Below are positions 52,011 through 61,858 of a stretch of DNA of 64,000 nucleotides, one piece after another. The stretch comes from Candidatus Planktophila vernalis (GTDB lineage Bacteria > Actinomycetota > Actinomycetes > Nanopelagicales > Nanopelagicaceae). The stretch covers positions 992,001 to 1,056,000 of the forward strand of contig NZ_CP016776.1 of the NCBI RefSeq assembly GCF_002288185.1, read 5' to 3'. The first letter of the stretch is position 1. Each line of letters begins with the position of its first letter. Position numbers and translations under genes: made by a program. Under the pieces are notes generated by a model that was not told the origin of the DNA, did not search any database, and worked only from the letters and a program-made list of their open reading frames with translations.

Positions 52011-53476
52011 AGCGGGAATCGTAAGTTAGCTTGAGTTCCTGAATCAGTTGATTGCAATTTCAATACACCTTTAAGTTCATTTTCTGTCAAGGTTCTAACA
52101 ATCTGAAGTCCTAGATTTGAAGAAGTAGCTAAATCAAAATCCTTAGGTAAACCAACTCCGTCATCAGTAATGTTGATGACACATTCATTGCTATAGCGAG
52201 ATAGTTCAATAGTGAGAACCGAACCCTGCTCAGCTAAACCATGCTCTAGAGCGTTGTGCATTAACTCTGTAACAACAAGGGAGAGCGGCGTTGCCAGCCT
52301 TGATTCAAGTGAACCTAGCTCACCTTTTCGCTCAATTCTTAGTTCACCCATTCGAGGATTTAACTCAAGTGCATGAGTAATCAAACTAGTGAGCACTTCA
52401 TCAAATGCAACTTCGTTTTCACTACTTGTAGAAAGCGTGTCATGAACAAGTGCGATGGAAGCAATTCTGCGCACCGCTTCATTAAGGGCCGATGATGCAC
52501 TCGGGTCCTCAATCCTGCGCGCCTGTAAGCGAAGAAGGGCTGAAACAGTCTGAAGGTTGTTCTTAACACGGTGGTGAATCTCTCTAATGGTTGCATCCTT
52601 AGTAACAAGCTCTCTATCGCGCCTGCGAAGTTCAGTCACATTTTGAAGCAAAACAATGGCACCAATTCGATCTTCACCTTGCAACAATGGGAGCACCAGT
52701 AAGTCAATAGTTGCGCCTTGGTTATCAATATCAACACGTCGCAAGGTCTTTCCATTAAGGCGTGTGCGAATTCCTTCTTCATGAGGATTAGGAGAATTCT
52801 TGGCTACTGCTTCTGCTACTTCGCCTAATTTGTTGTTTTCAATCTCACTCTTCCAACCCATTCGGCTAAATGCAGATCTAGCGTTGGGACTTGCATAAGA
52901 AATAACGCCATTTACATCCAGGCGAATCAAACCATCTCCCACACGTGGCACTGGCTCAAAAAGTGAACCGGCATCTTTATAAGGAAAGAAACCTTCAGAG
53001 ACCATCCGATAAAGGCTGTGTGCAATTTCGCGATAATTTAATTCTAAGCGGCTAGGTGAGCGCATTAACTCAGCATTGCGGTGGCGGGTTATGACAGCTA
53101 TAACTTGCCCATCAAAAACAACAGGGATGGCTTCTTCCTTAATCATTAGCTCGCCGACTTGTTCAGCCTCTGAATCACGAACAATCTCACCGCTAGATAA
53201 TGCAGAGTCAATTCGTGGACGGTTTCCCCACATCACTTCATCACCAATAACATCATTAGTAAAAACTGTTGCTGCAGTTGTTGGGCGAATATGTGCCACA
53301 GCAACATGGCCAGTTGGCCACATCTTCATATCTTTACGGATAGGAACCCAAAGAATGAGATCAGCAAAGGAGAGATCTGAAAGCAGTTGCCAATCAGCAA
53401 CTAGCTCGCGCAGTTTGTGAGCCTGATCGATTGTCACAGAGCTACGGCTATGGATCAATGTTTCAAACTGGGGCAT
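52007..53476 (-). CDS. pdtaS: Sensor histidine kinase PdtaS-like (HisKA_2)
   Basis: 489 residues, cytosolic. An N-terminal GAF-like sensor (about 1-150), a PAS domain (about 180-290), then HisKA_2 with IHHRVKNNLQT (H302) and a HATPase domain (NALEHGL, DDGVGLP). PdtaS normally acts with PdtaR, an RNA-binding ANTAR regulator; no pdtaR is in the window. The frame opens to 53563, but the ATG at 53476 follows the DUF6912 stop by one base. Confidence 0.9.
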   Translation of the reverse strand: MPQFETLIHSRSSVTIDQAHKLRELVADWQLLSDLSFADLILWVPIRKDMKMWPTGHVAVAHIRPTTAATVFTNDVIGDEVMWGNRPRIDSALSSGEIVRDSEAEQVGELMIKEEAIPVVFDGQVIAVITRHRNAELMRSPSRLELNYREIAHSLYRMVSEGFFPYKDAGSLFEPVPRVGDGLIRLDVNGVISYASPNARSAFSRMGWKSEIENNKLGEVAEAVAKNSPNPHEEGIRTRLNGKTLRRVDIDNQGATIDLLVLPLLQGEDRIGAIVLLQNVTELRRRDRELVTKDATIREIHHRVKNNLQTVSALLRLQARRIEDPSASSALNEAVRRIASIALVHDTLSTSSENEVAFDEVLTSLITHALELNPRMGELRIERKGELGSLESRLATPLSLVVTELMHNALEHGLAEQGSVLTIELSRYSNECVINITDDGVGLPKDFDLATSSNLGLQIVRTLTENELKGVLKLQSTDSGTQANLRFPL

Positions 53477-53477
53477 G

Positions 53478-53864
53478 TTATTTCCACTCCCCCATATTGA
53501 TTTCAATCTCTTGGGTAGCAAACCAGATGAGCTCTTCTTCATCAGGAAAGAGAAGGAGTGCACATTGCACTTGTTCCCAGGTGATTGCTGAGTTCAAGGT
53601 AACCGAATTCTCATTGACTGTATTGACCTGCTTGGGCTCTAATTCAATGGCTAGAACAATTCCTGGTGCTTTATTCGATGAACGAAGTTCGAGTGCAGAT
53701 TGCGCTGCCTCAAGAGATAAGAGGTATTCAATCTCTTCTTCACCTAAATCTTCATTCTCCCCAACATAAAAAGGCGTTGGGGCTAAAATTGATTCCAGTT
53801 CTTTGCTTCCAGAATTTAGGAAGGCAGCAAGCTCATCATGAGAAATTGGAAGATAGGCTCGCAT
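53478..53864 (-). CDS. DUF6912 family protein
   Basis: 128 residues. Starts MRAYLPISHDELAAFL, like the actinobacterial DUF6912 family, which is often found near pdtaS/secA; function unknown. Acidic overall, no membrane segment. TACTAT ends 6 nt before the ATG, so a leaderless transcript that continues into pdtaS is likely. Confidence 0.75.
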   Translation of the reverse strand: MRAYLPISHDELAAFLNSGSKELESILAPTPFYVGENEDLGEEEIEYLLSLEAAQSALELRSSNKAPGIVLAIELEPKQVNTVNENSVTLNSAITWEQVQCALLLFPDEEELIWFATQEIEINMGEWK

Positions 53865-53870
53865 GCCTTA

Positions 53871-53876
53871 ATAGTA
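53871..53876 (-). promoter_or_regulatory. Candidate -10 (TACTAT) of DUF6912-pdtaS
   Basis: TACTAT 6 nt before the ATG at 53864, in the 19-nt gap to the ATPase gene. Confidence 0.5.
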
Positions 53877-53883
53877 TTAGAAG

Positions 53884-54978
53884 TTAGCGCTTGAGCTCAC
53901 TGGCCATTGTTGCAATTGATTTACGCAGCGCAGAGCGCATATTGACCTCAATGAGTGTGGCTTTCTCCTCTAGAGCCTTAGATGCCGCCCGAAGATCACG
54001 GTTAATGGTTCGAACGCACAAAGGTCTCAGTCTCGTAGTAATTGCCAAAAACTGAGCCTCTTCATCAGCACCTTTCTTGCCTTGAGATCGCATGTTGAGT
54101 GTGAAGCTAAGCGCAGATCTAATAGAGGTTTTTTCAAGTAAGGAACAGACTTGTTCTAACCGGTGAATCCCAAGTAAGTCCGGACGTGCAATAACCATGA
54201 GTTCATCACCTTGGTCACAGCTCCATGTGGTCATAGTTGAAGTCCAGCGTCTATCTGTAAGGCGATTTGAGAGCCCAGAGATAGATCCTAAATCAATGAC
54301 AATGTTGTCAAAACTTTGTGTTGCATTTTCCATGAATTGATCAATAGTTCCAGCTTCTTGCTGAGTAATTTCAGCTATAGCAAGTTGTGGGGCAATAGTT
54401 CGCCATCCAGATTCTGATTGCACATTGCGAATTGCAATAAGGGCAGCAATAGATGGTGCTCGAAAGTTTGCATCAATGAGCAGTGTTGATTTACCTAAGA
54501 CACTCAATTCCATAGCTAGGTTGAGCGCAATTGTTGTGCAGCCCGTGTCACTGCCTGCAGAGCCAATTGCTAACACATGAGCTTTGCGATTTGCTCGATT
54601 GATCGCACTCACCTGGCGCAGCATCGGGGCCCGCACAAAGCCACGAACAATACTCACCAAATCTGTGGCGGTGGTAGGAATGGGATGTAAGTCCACAAAC
54701 TCTGTATTTGTCTGAGTTGAAAAGCCAACGACTTGTTTAACCTTTGTGCTCAATTGTTTAACCACATCAAGTGTAATTCCAGGCAAATCTGGTGAATAGA
54801 TAAGAAGTGAACTAGAAGCTTGTTCCACATTATTTGAGCAATATCTTTCAACCGCTTCAGTATCTATAGCCCGAAAAACCACACTCCATCCTTGGGCAAA
54901 TAGCGTTCCAGAAACAAAACCTTCAAACTGGGCATCTGAAATTGCCGTAATTACTACTGGTAATTCTTGATTAGACAT
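53884..54978 (-). CDS. CpaE/MinD-like ATPase with degenerate P-loop
   Basis: 364 residues. An N-terminal ~120-residue receiver-like region is followed by a MinD/ParA fold. The P-loop reads GSAGSDTGCTTIALNLA, so both the signature lysine and the Walker lysine of KGGxGKTT are replaced (Gly and Cys). The later IDANFRAPSIAAL and DLGSISGLSNR segments are kept. CpaE-type proteins position Flp/Tad pilus machinery. Overlaps the SAF gene by 8 bp. ATP hydrolysis is uncertain; no other tad gene is in the window. Confidence 0.75.
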   Translation of the reverse strand: MSNQELPVVITAISDAQFEGFVSGTLFAQGWSVVFRAIDTEAVERYCSNNVEQASSSLLIYSPDLPGITLDVVKQLSTKVKQVVGFSTQTNTEFVDLHPIPTTATDLVSIVRGFVRAPMLRQVSAINRANRKAHVLAIGSAGSDTGCTTIALNLAMELSVLGKSTLLIDANFRAPSIAALIAIRNVQSESGWRTIAPQLAIAEITQQEAGTIDQFMENATQSFDNIVIDLGSISGLSNRLTDRRWTSTMTTWSCDQGDELMVIARPDLLGIHRLEQVCSLLEKTSIRSALSFTLNMRSQGKKGADEEAQFLAITTRLRPLCVRTINRDLRAASKALEEKATLIEVNMRSALRKSIATMASELKR

Positions 54979-55570
54979 TAGAACTAATCACCACCAAGCG
55001 CCCCATAGTTGTGGCGCTCAGTAGTCGAAGAACTTGAGTTTGCTCCACTGAAACAGTAATCGCAGCATCTGTGCCAAAGTTCTTATTCTTCACATCGGCA
55101 CTAATTATTGGAACGCTACCAAGAATGAGAATTGGTTCCTGAGGAGATTCACCATTGAGACTATCAATCACCCAGTAGATATCCACCAATGCACCAACAT
55201 AGATTCCAGCAGCAAGGTCAACAGATCGAATACTTAAAGGGACTGCGCTGCTGGCCATAGTTTTAGCGGTGGAGCTCACTGAATTAACACTCATCACTTC
55301 CCCAGCAACAATGTTCTTAATGACAACTTGTCCTAGAGGGTCTAGATCTTTAGGTAGATAAATCATTGAACTCGCAGCTAAATCCATGTCCACTAAAGAG
55401 AGATCTCCAGTTGAGATTTGATGTCCACTCTGCAAATCAATAGTTGCAACCCAATACTGTGTCGTTGATTGGGAAAAGGTGGCTAAAAAGAATGCTGAAA
55501 TAAAGGAGGCGGCAATAAGGGAAATTGCCAGTGGCATTCTGGATCGACTACTTGACGGTGGTTTTCTCAT
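54971..55570 (-). CDS. SAF-domain protein (CpaB/RcpC-like)
   Basis: 199 residues from the ATG at 55570 (AGGTG 5 nt upstream; another ATG at 55588). Basic N-terminus, one membrane helix (about 15-34), then an SAF domain starting WVATIDLQSGHQISTGDLSLVDMDL, which I shorten to QSGHQISTGDLSLVD. SAF proteins assemble pilus channels (CpaB) or bind sugars. It is coupled with the CpaE-like gene, so the two likely work as a pair in the envelope. Confidence 0.75.
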   Translation of the reverse strand: MRKPPSSSRSRMPLAISLIAASFISAFFLATFSQSTTQYWVATIDLQSGHQISTGDLSLVDMDLAASSMIYLPKDLDPLGQVVIKNIVAGEVMSVNSVSSTAKTMASSAVPLSIRSVDLAAGIYVGALVDIYWVIDSLNGESPQEPILILGSVPIISADVKNKNFGTDAAITVSVEQTQVLRLLSATTMGRLVVISSNV

Positions 55571-55692
55571 GAGTGCACCTAATTGCATCGGCGGACAAGG
55601 CTCATAGCTTTATCCACACTCATCCTTTGTGATGAGAAGAAATCAACCAAATGGTTGAGCAAAGTTAGTGTGGAAAGTTGAACCCTTCACTC

Positions 55693-56217
55693 ATGACCAC
55701 TAATCGAGTAGTAGAAGAGATATCTATAAGCAGTTTTCGCATTGAGAAGCTAACAAGTGCCACAAACGTTGATTGGCAGCATCCGCTACTGGAAATCTTT
55801 AGACCACAAGGGCTGCACCAATCAGCCAAGCCCAGCAAGCTCTACCTTGTTCCATCTCGATTTGATGATGAGTTTGATCCAGATTTTGCACCGGAACCAA
55901 CATCTGCCAGAGATCTTCCTGAACTACAAGGGTGGACTGAGCGCTTTGCTCATTCAATTGTTGAAATTTGGGCTGGGCGACGATCCCCACGACAAGTTGA
56001 ATCTCTGTGCCATCACAGAATTTTCTCTGAGTTAGTTCGGCAATCTGGCTCACAGAAAGAAATTGGCCATATTCGTAAAATTCACATTCAAGAGCCTTTG
56101 GATGGAATTTGTGAAGCAACAATTACTATTCGATATGAGAACCGCCTGCGCGCGATGCTTGTGCGATTTGAAGGTATAGATAAGCGTTGGTTATGTACTG
56201 CTCTTATTTTGCTTTAA
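55693..56217 (+). CDS. Rv3235-like protein
   Basis: 174 residues from the ATG at 55693 (a TTG at 55678 is possible). The C-terminal half carries [20 protein letters not shown] and [18 protein letters not shown], matching the Rv3235 family found near secA in mycobacteria; function unknown. The N-terminal third is acidic and low-complexity. The stop overlaps the secA stop by 4 bp on the opposite strand. Confidence 0.75.
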   Translation: MTTNRVVEEISISSFRIEKLTSATNVDWQHPLLEIFRPQGLHQSAKPSKLYLVPSRFDDEFDPDFAPEPTSARDLPELQGWTERFAHSIVEIWAGRRSPRQVESLCHHRIFSELVRQSGSQKEIGHIRKIHIQEPLDGICEATITIRYENRLRAMLVRFEGIDKRWLCTALILL

Positions 56218-58889
56218 GCAGCACCATGACAACGCTTGTATTTCTTACCTGAACCACATGGGCATTGTGCATTACGCGAAACATCCCCAGTAGTTTTCAC
56301 GCCAGACTCATCTGCTGCCGTGTATTGCAGACCGCTAGAAGAAAGTGGCTTAGCTTCAAGACCTGCACCACTTACTTCTTTGCCTGACGCCTCAACAGTC
56401 ACCTCGATATTGAATAGGAATCCTGCAATCTCTTCTTTGATTGCATCCATCATTGCTGAGAACAAATCAAAACCTTCGCGTTGATACTCTACGAGTGGAT
56501 CACGCTGGGCCATCGCACGCAAGCCAATTCCTTCTTGCAAATAGTCCATCTCATAGAGATGTTCACGCCATTTACGATCTAGAACTGAGAGCAAGACTTT
56601 GCGCTCAAGTTCGCGCATAGCCTCTGAGCCCAGTGACTCTTCGCGCTTTGCATAAGCTGCTTTGCAATCTTCAATAACTGTAGCTATTAAGAACTCTTCA
56701 TCAAGTCCAGCTCGTGAACCAACACGAGCAATAAGCTCATCGATAGTAAATGAGATTGGATAAATAGTCTTAAGTGCATTCCATAAGGTATCTAGATCCC
56801 AATCCTCTGAATAACCTTCAGAGGTGGCCATGCTGACATAGGCAGTAAGCGTGTCACTAACAAAAGTGGCTACCTGATCCTCAATATCAGCACCTTCTAG
56901 AACCATTCGACGCTCACCATAAACCACTTGGCGCTGGCGATTCATTACATCGTCATACTTCAAAACATTTTTGCGCATTTCAAAGTTCTGAGACTCAACT
57001 TGAGTTTGTGCTGAGCGAATTGCATTACTGACCATTTTGGATTCAATCGGAGCATCTTCTGGAATGCCTGCAGCTGTTAAGAAACGCTCAACCATTCCTG
57101 AGTTAAATCGACGCATTAACTCATCTTGAAGTGAAAGATAGAAACGTGACTCACCAGGATCTCCTTGGCGACCAGAACGACCACGCAACTGATTATCGAT
57201 GCGTCGAGATTCATGTCGCTCGGTTCCTAAAACATAAAGACCACCGAGTGCAATTACTTCTTCATGACCAACTGCAACCGCTGCCTTTTGGCGAGTGATT
57301 TCCTCTGGCCAAGCTTTTTCATATTGCTCTGCATCATCTACAGGTGAAATTCCACGGCGCTGTAATTCAAAATCTGCCATGAACTCAGGGTTTCCGCCAA
57401 GCATGATGTCGGTACCGCGACCAGCCATATTTGTGGCAACAGTTACTGCGCCTTTAACACCTGCGCGAGCAATGATTGCTGCTTCGCGCTCGTGGTGCTT
57501 GGCGTTTAGAACTTCATGTGGAACTCCTGCTTTGCGCAAGAAACTAGAAAGCTCTTCTGATTTTTCAACGCTGACTGTGCCAACTAGAACTGGTTGACCT
57601 TTACGGTGCTTTTCAACAATATCTGCAGTTACAGCAATGAACTTGCCGGCTTCTGTTTTATAGACAAGATCAGGTTGATCTATACGGACCATGCTTCGGT
57701 TTGTTGGAATTGGAACAACACCTAGCTTGTAAATCTGATGAAATTCTGAAGCCTCTGTCATCGCTGTACCAGTCATGCCTGAGAGTTTGTCGTAAAGGCG
57801 GAAATAGTTTTGCAACGTAATTGTTGCAAGAGTTTGGTTCTCATCCTTAATTTCAATGCGCTCTTTTGCCTCTAGAGCCTGGTGTAGACCCTCGCTATAA
57901 CGACGACCAGCGAGCATACGACCGGTGTGCTCATCAACGATAAGCAGTTCACCATTCATGACAACATAATCCTTATCGCGCTTAAAGAGCTCCTTCGCAC
58001 GCACTGCATTATTGAGGTAACCAATCATCGGCGTATTTGCAGCCTCATAGAGGTTTCCAATTTGTAGAAGCTCTTCAACCTTTGTCACGCCATCTTCAAG
58101 AATTCCGATTGTGCGCTTCTTCTCATCAATTTCATAGTGAGCATCGCGCTGTAATTTACCGACAAGGTTTGCAAATTCCACATACCACTTGGTTGCTTTA
58201 TCGGCAGGTCCACTAATGATTAATGGCGTACGTGCTTCATCAATTAAAATAGAGTCAACTTCGTCAACTACAGCGAAGAAATGATCGCGCTGCACGCACT
58301 CTTCTAGCGACCATGCCATGTTGTCGCGCAAGTAATCAAAACCAAATTCATTATTTGTGCCATATGTAATGTCAGCAAGGTATGCCTCGCGACGCTCTGC
58401 TGGAGTCATGTTGGCCAAAATCACGCCAACCTTTAAACCGAGGAAGCGGTGAATACGGCCCATCCACTCACTGTCGCGCTCTGCTAAATAATCATTTGTA
58501 GTAACAACGTGGACTCCACGACCAGCTAAAGCATTTAAATAAGATGGCAGGGTTGCAACTAAAGTCTTACCTTCACCAGTACGCATTTCGGCGATATTGC
58601 CTTTATGCAGCGCGGCTCCACCCATAATCTGAACGTCATAATGACGCTGTCCCAAAGTTCGCTTAGCTGCTTCGCGCACTACAGCGAAAGCCTCTGGCAT
58701 CAAATCATCTAATGTCTCGCCTTTTGAAAAGCGATCTTTGAATAGTTCTGTTTGTTGACGAAGCTCTGAATCAGACATTGCAACGATGCGAGCTTCATGT
58801 TCATTAACGACAACAACAATCTTGCTCAGTTCACGAAGGATGCGACCTTCGCCTGCACGCATAAGCTTGTCAAAAAACGCTGGCATCAA
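56214..58889 (-). CDS. secA: Preprotein translocase ATPase SecA
   Basis: 891 residues. Walker A GEGKT (105-109), DEVD (209-212), [14 protein letters not shown], and the C-terminal zinc motif [14 protein letters not shown]. This is housekeeping SecA1, which pushes proteins through SecYEG. AAAGG lies about 7 nt before the ATG pair at 58889/58886. In other actinobacteria hpf and comF precede it; here comF comes directly, 44 nt away. Confidence 0.98.
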   Translation of the reverse strand: MMPAFFDKLMRAGEGRILRELSKIVVVVNEHEARIVAMSDSELRQQTELFKDRFSKGETLDDLMPEAFAVVREAAKRTLGQRHYDVQIMGGAALHKGNIAEMRTGEGKTLVATLPSYLNALAGRGVHVVTTNDYLAERDSEWMGRIHRFLGLKVGVILANMTPAERREAYLADITYGTNNEFGFDYLRDNMAWSLEECVQRDHFFAVVDEVDSILIDEARTPLIISGPADKATKWYVEFANLVGKLQRDAHYEIDEKKRTIGILEDGVTKVEELLQIGNLYEAANTPMIGYLNNAVRAKELFKRDKDYVVMNGELLIVDEHTGRMLAGRRYSEGLHQALEAKERIEIKDENQTLATITLQNYFRLYDKLSGMTGTAMTEASEFHQIYKLGVVPIPTNRSMVRIDQPDLVYKTEAGKFIAVTADIVEKHRKGQPVLVGTVSVEKSEELSSFLRKAGVPHEVLNAKHHEREAAIIARAGVKGAVTVATNMAGRGTDIMLGGNPEFMADFELQRRGISPVDDAEQYEKAWPEEITRQKAAVAVGHEEVIALGGLYVLGTERHESRRIDNQLRGRSGRQGDPGESRFYLSLQDELMRRFNSGMVERFLTAAGIPEDAPIESKMVSNAIRSAQTQVESQNFEMRKNVLKYDDVMNRQRQVVYGERRMVLEGADIEDQVATFVSDTLTAYVSMATSEGYSEDWDLDTLWNALKTIYPISFTIDELIARVGSRAGLDEEFLIATVIEDCKAAYAKREESLGSEAMRELERKVLLSVLDRKWREHLYEMDYLQEGIGLRAMAQRDPLVEYQREGFDLFSAMMDAIKEEIAGFLFNIEVTVEASGKEVSGAGLEAKPLSSSGLQYTAADESGVKTTGDVSRNAQCPCGSGKKYKRCHGAA

Positions 58890-58933
58890 TGCAACCTTTC
58901 AACGCTCACGAACTAATCTCTCGTACCAGTCTC

Positions 58934-59569
58934 CTATCTTAGAGGCTGAGCCACACAAGCGGTAACCGAGCCCAAGACGGCAAATCCATGTGAATTCAGG
59001 GCTCTGGCCGCCTCGCAGACGGTGGCTCCTGTGGTGACTACATCATCAATGAGAATTAAGTCACCCCGAGGATAAATCTTCTGCGCTATTCCAAATGCGC
59101 CATGCATATTTTTAGTCCTTGCCGGTGCACTAAGCGTGCTTTGATCTTTTACTTTTCGAAGAATTCTTAACGCTGGAATTACAGGGATGGAAGTTCTCTC
59201 AGAAATTTCATCACAAATATCGGGAATAAAACTTCTACCCCTTCTTCGCCTGTTTATCGCCGACGATGGAATCGGCACGAGGCGAACATTGTATTTATCA
59301 AAATTTGCCCTGCTCAGTACGTGAACAATCGCATCGATGATTAATTCATCTGCTCCCTTTAATCCACGTTCTTTAGCGGCCAGAATTATCTTGCTAGCAG
59401 TTGGTGAATACAGGACCGCCGAATTAACTCGCAATCCGCCAATATGGGTGAGGTAGTAATGAGGATGCCATTCTCTTCTGCAGTTAGAGCAAATAGAGAT
59501 TCCAATTGCATTACAGCCATAGCAGCGAGTAGGAAATAGGAGTTGACTCAGTTCTGAAAAAACCTGCAT
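58934..59569 (-). CDS. comF: ComF family phosphoribosyltransferase-like protein
   Basis: 211 residues. N-terminal zinc cysteines C16, C19, C27 and C30 (CYGC, CSNC). The PRPP-binding motif LILIDDVVTTGATV and the RRRRGRSF region match ComFC-type proteins, needed for DNA uptake in competent bacteria. TAACTT ends 6 nt before the ATG. It lies between mtrB and secA where lpqB and hpf would normally flank it. Confidence 0.9.
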   Translation of the reverse strand: MQVFSELSQLLFPTRCYGCNAIGISICSNCRREWHPHYYLTHIGGLRVNSAVLYSPTASKIILAAKERGLKGADELIIDAIVHVLSRANFDKYNVRLVPIPSSAINRRRRGRSFIPDICDEISERTSIPVIPALRILRKVKDQSTLSAPARTKNMHGAFGIAQKIYPRGDLILIDDVVTTGATVCEAARALNSHGFAVLGSVTACVAQPLR

Positions 59570-59575
59570 GATGCC

Positions 59576-59581
59576 AAGTTA
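59576..59581 (-). promoter_or_regulatory. Candidate -10 (TAACTT) of leaderless comF
   Basis: TAACTT 6 nt before the comF ATG in the 48-nt gap after mtrB. Confidence 0.45.
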
Positions 59582-59617
59582 TCGTGAAAAGAATTAAGCA
59601 GAACCTACTTGTGGAAA

Positions 59618-61168
59618 CTAGGCTTGAACATCATCTGGAATTAACTTAATCAATCTTGATTCAATTCCTTGTCTAGTTTGACGAGGCAGTGTTAAAACAA
59701 AGTGAGCTCCTTTGCCAGGTCTTCCCCAAGCCTCAAGCTCTCCATTATGTAAACGGGCATCTTCTAGTGCGATTGAAAGCCCTAAGCCAGTGCCTCCACG
59801 TGTTCGTGCTCGCGAGGGATCAGCGCGCCAGAATCGATCAAAGACTCGGGTAAGGGCATTTTCATCCAAACCAATTCCATGGTCCCTCACACCAACTGCC
59901 ACATCATGCTCACTTGCCACAATTGTGATTGCAACCGGCTTCTCCTCGGCATGATCAATGGCATTAGAGAACAAATTGCGCAAAATGCGCTCAACTCGTC
60001 GAATATCGGCTTTCACAGTGATGCTCTCAGCGATGCTATAAATACGAAGATCTGTAGATTTTTCCTTTGCCACTAAGCCCAAATCTTGCGCACATCGATT
60101 TGCTAATAAAACAATGTCGAAATCAACAGCTTCGATGACAGCAACTTCGGCATCAAAGCGACTTACTTCCAGTAAATCCTCCAGTAATCGTTCAAATCGA
60201 TCTAGTTGTGCCACTAGAAGTTCTGTACTTCTAGCTACGACTGGATCAAAACCATCGCGAGATGCGTTAATTACTTCAGAGGCCATACGAAGAGTAGTCA
60301 GTGGTGTGCGAAGTTCGTGGGAAACATCTGAAACAAAACGTTGCTGAACTCGAGAAAGGTTTTCTAGACGTGCAATTTGTTTCTCCAAAGACTCTGCCAT
60401 CTCATTAAATGCCGTTCCCAAAGTGGCAATTTCATCTTGTGACACCACCTTCATCCGCTGGCGGAAATCTCCAGATGTGAACTCAATTGCAATCGCTGCA
60501 GCTTCTCGCACCGGTCGAACAACTTGGCGCACCACCAGCCAAACAATCAAAGAAATTAAGAGAACTAGAGCTAGACCTGTTAGAGCCAAAAGCCGTTGAA
60601 TAAGATCTAACGTTGCATTTTGGTTTGCAAGAGAAAAGAGCATGTACATTTCATACTGACCAGCACCAGGGATCTGTACTTTTTGACCAAAAGCCAATCC
60701 AGGAATTCTTAATCCGCCTGTGTATTGGATAGTGATATTTGAAGAGACTAAATCTGCATTCTTACGCACAAGCTTACTCAATCTCTCTGGAATTGATGTT
60801 GGGTCAACTTGATTAGAAGTTATCTCGTAGTTTTGAATTCGAGTATTGCCAGGGCTTCGAATGAAAACAACTTCCCTAGCATTTTCATTTGTTGTCAGTG
60901 AAGTGGCTGAACTAATGATGTCGTTGATAACCTTAAATACAGCTTCCTCTTTTTCACCTTCTGCCAACAAAAATCGGTATTCAGCTGAAAATATCGTTGA
61001 GCGCGCTTCAATGCGTGATGATTCTAGGTTTACCTTCTTGATACCTGTAGCTAACTGCGAGTTGAGCGCTGATCCCGTTAAATAGATAACGCCTAAGGAA
61101 AGCAGAACTGTCGAAATAATGACTCTCGTTGCAAGAGAATTACGAAGGCGTAAGAAAATACGGTTCAT
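59618..61168 (-). CDS. mtrB: Sensor histidine kinase MtrB
   Basis: 516 residues. Membrane helices at about 15-35 and 190-212 enclose a ~150-residue extracytoplasmic domain. HAMP (about 213-265), HisKA with H284 (SDVSHELRTP), and HATPase_c (NAIDHAEE, DHGIGLD, GGTGLGLSIA). MtrB controls MtrA, which governs cell-wall hydrolases and division. It follows mtrA by 3 nt. The usual downstream partner lpqB is missing. Confidence 0.95.
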   Translation of the reverse strand: MNRIFLRLRNSLATRVIISTVLLSLGVIYLTGSALNSQLATGIKKVNLESSRIEARSTIFSAEYRFLLAEGEKEEAVFKVINDIISSATSLTTNENAREVVFIRSPGNTRIQNYEITSNQVDPTSIPERLSKLVRKNADLVSSNITIQYTGGLRIPGLAFGQKVQIPGAGQYEMYMLFSLANQNATLDLIQRLLALTGLALVLLISLIVWLVVRQVVRPVREAAAIAIEFTSGDFRQRMKVVSQDEIATLGTAFNEMAESLEKQIARLENLSRVQQRFVSDVSHELRTPLTTLRMASEVINASRDGFDPVVARSTELLVAQLDRFERLLEDLLEVSRFDAEVAVIEAVDFDIVLLANRCAQDLGLVAKEKSTDLRIYSIAESITVKADIRRVERILRNLFSNAIDHAEEKPVAITIVASEHDVAVGVRDHGIGLDENALTRVFDRFWRADPSRARTRGGTGLGLSIALEDARLHNGELEAWGRPGKGAHFVLTLPRQTRQGIESRLIKLIPDDVQA

Positions 61169-61171
61169 AGT

Positions 61172-61858
61172 TTAGGAACCGCCCATCACTCCAGCTTTGT
61201 AACCAACTCCACGCACAGTCACCACAATTTCTGGTCTCTCTGGATCATGTTCAATCTTTGAGCGCAGGCGTTGAACGTGGACATTGACCAGGCGCGTATC
61301 AGTGGAATGGCGATATCCCCATACTTCACTGAGCAATGCATCACGGGTAAACACACGGCCTGGCTCTTTAGCAAGAGCTACCAATAAATCAAATTCCAAG
61401 CGAGTTAATGAAATCTGTTTGCCTGCTCGCAAAACTTGGTGTGCTTGAACATCAATTGCTAAATCACCAATAGTTAACAAACCTGAGATATCAACATTTG
61501 TTCGACGCAAACGTGTGCGGATTCGGGCAATTAACTCAGAAGGGTGTCTAAAGGGTTTAACCATGTAGTCATCTGCGCCGGCTTCAAGGCCTCGAACAAC
61601 ATCATGGGAATCACCTTTAGCCGTCAACATAATGATTGGAACCATTGATTCAGCACGAATTAATTTACAAACTTCAATTCCATCAAGTCCAGGCAACATA
61701 ACATCCAACAGAACTAAATCTGGTGGATTGTTACGAAATACATCTAGAACTTCATCCCCGCGACTTACGAGGTCTACATCAATACCTGCACCGGTTAAAA
61801 CAATGCCGAGCATTTCGGCAAGGTCCTGGTCGTCATCGACGACCATAACCAATGTCAT
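61172..61858 (-). CDS. mtrA: Response regulator MtrA
   Basis: 228 residues. Phospho-acceptor D52 in VLLDVMLPG, acidic pocket DDD (8-10), K in DDYMVKPF. Winged helix with LTRLEFDLLVAL and RLVNVHVQRLRSKIE. It matches MtrA well. The ATG overlaps the ahcY stop (TAATG). The tmk gene found between sahH and mtrA in mycobacteria is absent. Confidence 0.96.
   Translation of the reverse strand: MTLVMVVDDDQDLAEMLGIVLTGAGIDVDLVSRGDEVLDVFRNNPPDLVLLDVMLPGLDGIEVCKLIRAESMVPIIMLTAKGDSHDVVRGLEAGADDYMVKPFRHPSELIARIRTRLRRTNVDISGLLTIGDLAIDVQAHQVLRAGKQISLTRLEFDLLVALAKEPGRVFTRDALLSEVWGYRHSTDTRLVNVHVQRLRSKIEHDPERPEIVVTVRGVGYKAGVMGGS

Noticed and set aside
52381-52608. 75-codon leftward frame inside pdtaS
   Set aside because: Different frame fully inside a well-supported kinase gene; no independent signals.
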